This document shows positions 31,473-33,718 of a stretch of DNA of 33,718 nucleotides, one piece after another. A program made the translations under genes and the position numbers. Position 1 is the stretch's first letter, and every line of letters starts with the position of its first letter. The DNA comes from Rhodococcus sp. (in: high G+C Gram-positive bacteria) (GTDB lineage Bacteria > Actinomycetota > Actinomycetes > Mycobacteriales > Mycobacteriaceae), in the NCBI GenBank assembly GCA_012514505.1, contig JAAZAD010000160.1, forward strand, positions 1 to 33,718. The letters run 5' to 3'. Under the pieces are notes generated by a model. It had not been told where the DNA came from. It saw only the letters and a program-made list of their open reading frames with translations, and searched no databases.

Positions 31473-32804
31473 CTACTTGTCGTCGGTCTTCGTCGAATCC
31501 GTGTCCGATGCCTGATCTGCGGACTCGGATGGTCGTTCGAAGGGTGATCGATCAGACGGGTTCTGGCCGAATGCCGGCGCAGCGTGCTGCGCAGAGCCGT
31601 AATTGCTGCTCCCCGCCTGGAAAGCCTGCGTAGGAGCTGCCGGTTGTGCGGTATCCGAATCCGTCGGTGCGGACGATTCACCACCGGGTGCTGCCGTTCC
31701 TGGTGCTGCTGCGCTCGAAGCTGCACTGCTCGGTGCAGGGGGTGGCGAGTAGCTGGGGTACTGCGGCTGCTGCCCGTACGACGGCTGGTACGGCGACTGC
31801 TCCTCGGACACAGGGTAGGCACCGTAGGGGTTGCCGAACTGCTCGGATTCGGCCGACTTCTGCGGCTCGGCGGGCGGAGTCTGCGAAGAGTCGCCGAACG
31901 CCGACGTCTCGGACGGGGTGTAACCCTGCTGACCGTACGACTGCTGCTGGCCGTAGGGCTGCTGGCCGTAGCTCTGCGTTTGGTCGTAACCCGTCTGCCC
32001 ATACGGCTGTTGCTGACCGTAGGCCTGCTGCTGGCCGTAAGCCTGTTGTTGACCGTAGTTCTGCTGCTGGCCATAGGGCTGCTGGCCGTGGGCCTGCTGT
32101 CCATAGCCTTGCTGCTCTGCATAGCCCTGCTGCTGCGGCGGACCGTATGCACCGGACTGCTGCCCGTACCCCTGGCTCTGCGCCTGGGGACCCTGCGGCT
32201 GCTCCTGCTGCGGGGTCTGACCGAAGGCCTGTTGCTGTGGTGCGCCCGGCGCATAACCGTGAGGTGGGGCATTGTGCTGTTGCGTGCCTTGCTGGAATCC
32301 CTGCACGGAGGCCGACTTCGGCGCGGGAGCCTTGACGACACCCGATTCGAGAAGCGTTGCGGCAACAGTGGCAACCACCTGGAAGAACCCGAACACCAGG
32401 ATTGCGATCGCGCCGTACCTCAGCGAAACGCTGGTGTCCTCGCCTGTGAGTGCATTCGACGACAATGCATGAATCAGCGTCGTCAGAAAACCCGCGACGG
32501 CCGCAGCGGCCGCAGCGCCGACGTAGGACTGCTTGGGGAGCAGCGACACACCTGCCAGCAATCCGGCGAAGAGCAGCAGGCCCAGACCGTAGATGTTGGC
32601 TTCGAATGCGTTGAACGTCATGGATACGTTGAACGCACCGGTACCCCCACTGATCTCGTAGAAGGTGCCGAAACCGAACAGCAGGCCGAGGACACCGAGT
32701 ACCGCGGCGCCAACGAGAAGCAGGAATCCGAGGTCCTTCGAGCTTCCCCCCGAGGTCGATTGCGCGGGCGGGCCGTAGCTCGGCCCTCCGGGCGTGAACG
32801 TCAT
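31473..32804 (-). CDS. DUF5336 membrane protein with Gln/Tyr-rich tail (Rv0954-like)
   Basis: This 443-aa protein has four predicted transmembrane helices (about 25-47, 72-90, 95-113, 130-152). A very long C-terminal cytoplasmic tail rich in Gln, Tyr, Gly, Pro and Ser follows. It matches the '34-kDa antigenic protein' family; M. tuberculosis Rv0954 is reported to belong to the cell-division complex. Residues 212-295 are a degenerate tandem array of Y-G-Q-Q-(Q)-x units, much longer than in the mycobacterial protein as I remember it, and compositionally like phase-separating low-complexity domains. GGAGAAG precedes the ATG. It is divergent from the YigZ gene and in the same conserved block with perM, purN and purH. 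Confidence 0.9.
   Translation of the reverse strand: MTFTPGGPSYGPPAQSTSGGSSKDLGFLLLVGAAVLGVLGLLFGFGTFYEISGGTGAFNVSMTFNAFEANIYGLGLLLFAGLLAGVSLLPKQSYVGAAAAAAVAGFLTTLIHALSSNALTGEDTSVSLRYGAIAILVFGFFQVVATVAATLLESGVVKAPAPKSASVQGFQQGTQQHNAPPHGYAPGAPQQQAFGQTPQQEQPQGPQAQSQGYGQQSGAYGPPQQQGYAEQQGYGQQAHGQQPYGQQQNYGQQQAYGQQQAYGQQQPYGQTGYDQTQSYGQQPYGQQQSYGQQGYTPSETSAFGDSSQTPPAEPQKSAESEQFGNPYGAYPVSEEQSPYQPSYGQQPQYPSYSPPPAPSSAASSAAAPGTAAPGGESSAPTDSDTAQPAAPTQAFQAGSSNYGSAQHAAPAFGQNPSDRSPFERPSESADQASDTDSTKTDDK
31920..32171 (-). repeat. Coding YGQQQ tandem repeats
   Basis: About 13 degenerate units encode Tyr-Gly-Gln-Gln-(Gln)-Xaa inside the DUF5336 gene; the minus-strand unit is near TACGGCCAGCAGCAG. Units vary in codon choice and length (12-21 bases), so they look like a repeat under protein-level selection with slippage potential. 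The array lies wholly within the cytoplasmic tail and keeps the frame. Confidence 0.8.
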
Positions 32805-32874
32805 GACTTCTCCTTGTCGAGATTTCGGTCGTCGGCGCCTGAAAGTATTCGTATCGACGCTAGCCTACGGACTC

Positions 32875-33504
32875 ATGCAGTACACGCTCGCGGGACGGAC
32901 AGGAACAGAGACGTCCGCCGAAACGACGGTCAAACATTCGCGCTTCATCGCGACGCTGCGCCGTGTCCACACCGAACAAGAAGCACGCGAATTCGTCGAC
33001 GAGCAACGACGTACCTACCCAGATGCGCGTCACCACTGCTGGGCCTTCGTAGTGGGCGACGAGCAGGTGAACCGACTCGAGCGGTCGAGCGACGACGGCG
33101 AACCCGGAGGCACGGCCGGAGTGCCCATTCTGCAGATGCTGACGGGCCGCGATCTCGTGAATGTCGTGGCAGTGGTGACCCGCTACTTCGGCGGAATCAA
33201 ACTCGGAGCCGGCGGGCTGGTTCGCGCCTACTCCGGCGCGGTGGGAGCTGTCGTCGACGCCGCGACGTTGACTGGGCGGTCCCGGCTGGAACTGTTCACA
33301 CTGGGAATCGACCACGCCGACGCTGGCCGGGTCGAGGCGGAGCTTCGCGGGCGGGGTGTCGTCGTCGTGGACACGTCGTACGCGGAGTGGGTGGTATTCA
33401 CGCTCGCGGCAAGAGATTCGACGGAATTGGCCGATCAGGTTGCAGCAGTCACAGCTGGGCGCGGGGCACTGGACCCGGCCGGAAGTATGTGGGTCGACGC
33501 CTGA
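32875..33504 (+). CDS. YigZ/IMPACT family protein
   Basis: This 209-aa protein is of the UPF0029/YigZ family, related to the eukaryotic translational regulator IMPACT. The signature DGEPGGTAGVPIL (74-86) and the segment VTRYFGGIKLGAGGLVRAYS (101-120) are both complete; the C-terminal DUF1949-like domain runs from about 135. The molecular function in bacteria is not established. The ATG at 32875 was chosen because it gives the normal start MQYTLAGRTG; an ATG at 32794 would overlap the start of the divergent gene. Followed by a 21-bp perfect hairpin. Likely orthologue: Rv0953c region neighbour is different, so no locus equivalence is claimed. Confidence 0.88.
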   Translation: MQYTLAGRTGTETSAETTVKHSRFIATLRRVHTEQEAREFVDEQRRTYPDARHHCWAFVVGDEQVNRLERSSDDGEPGGTAGVPILQMLTGRDLVNVVAVVTRYFGGIKLGAGGLVRAYSGAVGAVVDAATLTGRSRLELFTLGIDHADAGRVEAELRGRGVVVVDTSYAEWVVFTLAARDSTELADQVAAVTAGRGALDPAGSMWVDA

Positions 33505-33507
33505 CGC

Positions 33508-33553
33508 CCTGTGAGTGGTTAACGAGTCTCTGGACTCGTTAACCACTCACAGG
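33508..33553. terminator. 21-bp perfect hairpin between yigZ and sucD
   Basis: Arms 33508-33528 and 33533-33553 are perfectly complementary over 21 bp (core GAGTGGTTAACGAGTC) with a TCTG tetraloop. It is convergently placed between the yigZ stop and the sucD stop. As after mscL, there is no T-run, so it is of the stem-only type. Confidence 0.88.
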
Positions 33554-33565
33554 CGCGTAGCGCAG

Positions 33566-33718
<153 letters not shown>

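Noticed and set aside
31920..32171. Regular short repeats resembling a CRISPR-like array.
   Set aside because: The repeats are in frame, encode YGQQQ units, vary in length and have no spacers; they are protein low-complexity sequence.
32794..33504. Longer start for the YigZ gene at ATG 32794.
   Set aside because: The added 27 residues are not family-like and would overlap the start of the divergent DUF5336 gene; ATG 32875 gives the usual N-terminus.

Overview
The window looks like chromosomal DNA of a high-GC member of the Mycobacteriales, most likely Rhodococcus or a close relative. The basis is codon use, GTG starts, and gene order. From end to start it follows the Mycobacterium tuberculosis block Rv0952 (sucD) - Rv0954 - Rv0955 (perM) - purN - purH - Rv0958/0959 (MoxR/VWA) - mprA-mprB-pepD-moaB2 - mscL - Rv0991c - Rv0992c, with genus-specific genes inserted. 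No genome comparison could be run, so the synteny is from memory.

Layout. 1-2.3 kb: end of a 5-formyl-THF cyclo-ligase gene, the redox-chaperone-like gene ruc behind a CIRCE operator, a SAF-domain gene, and mscL closed by a 21-bp perfect hairpin. 2.3-6.8 kb (minus strand): the envelope-stress operon mprA-mprB, pepD and moaB2. It ends in a 53-codon gene that apparently starts with ATT. Two 19-bp MprA-type boxes precede mprA and pepD. 6.8-10.3 kb: a TRIC-type channel gene and a divergent zinc-starvation cluster. Six almost cysteine-free ribosomal proteins (L32, L31B, L28, L33, S14, S18) and a COG0523/Mrf-like protein with a broken P-loop flank a promoter region with two Zur-like boxes. 10.3-18.1 kb: serine hydrolase, AEC transporter, lipoprotein, MFS transporter, cyclopropane-fatty-acid synthase homologue, a TetR repressor with a clear palindromic operator, a frameshifted DHA2 drug transporter, and a small NTF2-like protein. 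18.1-21.4 kb: a coupled MoxR AAA ATPase/VWA pair.

21.5-24.3 kb is the accessory part. A TnpB (IS605/IS607-type) element with an intact RuvC triad lies between two damaged genes: a VOC protein lacking its N-terminus and the 3' remnant of a regulator. This suggests insertion with deletion. A small ORF is translationally coupled to tnpB by TGATG, and strong hairpins in the 3' part of tnpB fit an omega-RNA.

24.3-33.7 kb: a hypothetical gene, an alpha/beta hydrolase, a peptidoglycan amidase, and then the most interesting locus. A 31-codon leader peptide with Trp-His-Cys-Cys is followed by mutually exclusive antiterminator and terminator hairpins and a 72-aa protein of unknown function, which looks like an attenuator. 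After it come purH, purN (apparently CTG start), perM, the Rv0954-like Gln-rich membrane protein, a YigZ/IMPACT protein, and the end of sucD.

Much of the window is stress circuitry: heat (CIRCE/HrcA), envelope stress (MprAB-PepD), zinc starvation (Zur ribosome switch), osmotic downshock (MscL), and probably amino-acid or cysteine limitation (leader attenuator). No tRNA, rRNA or CRISPR array was seen.
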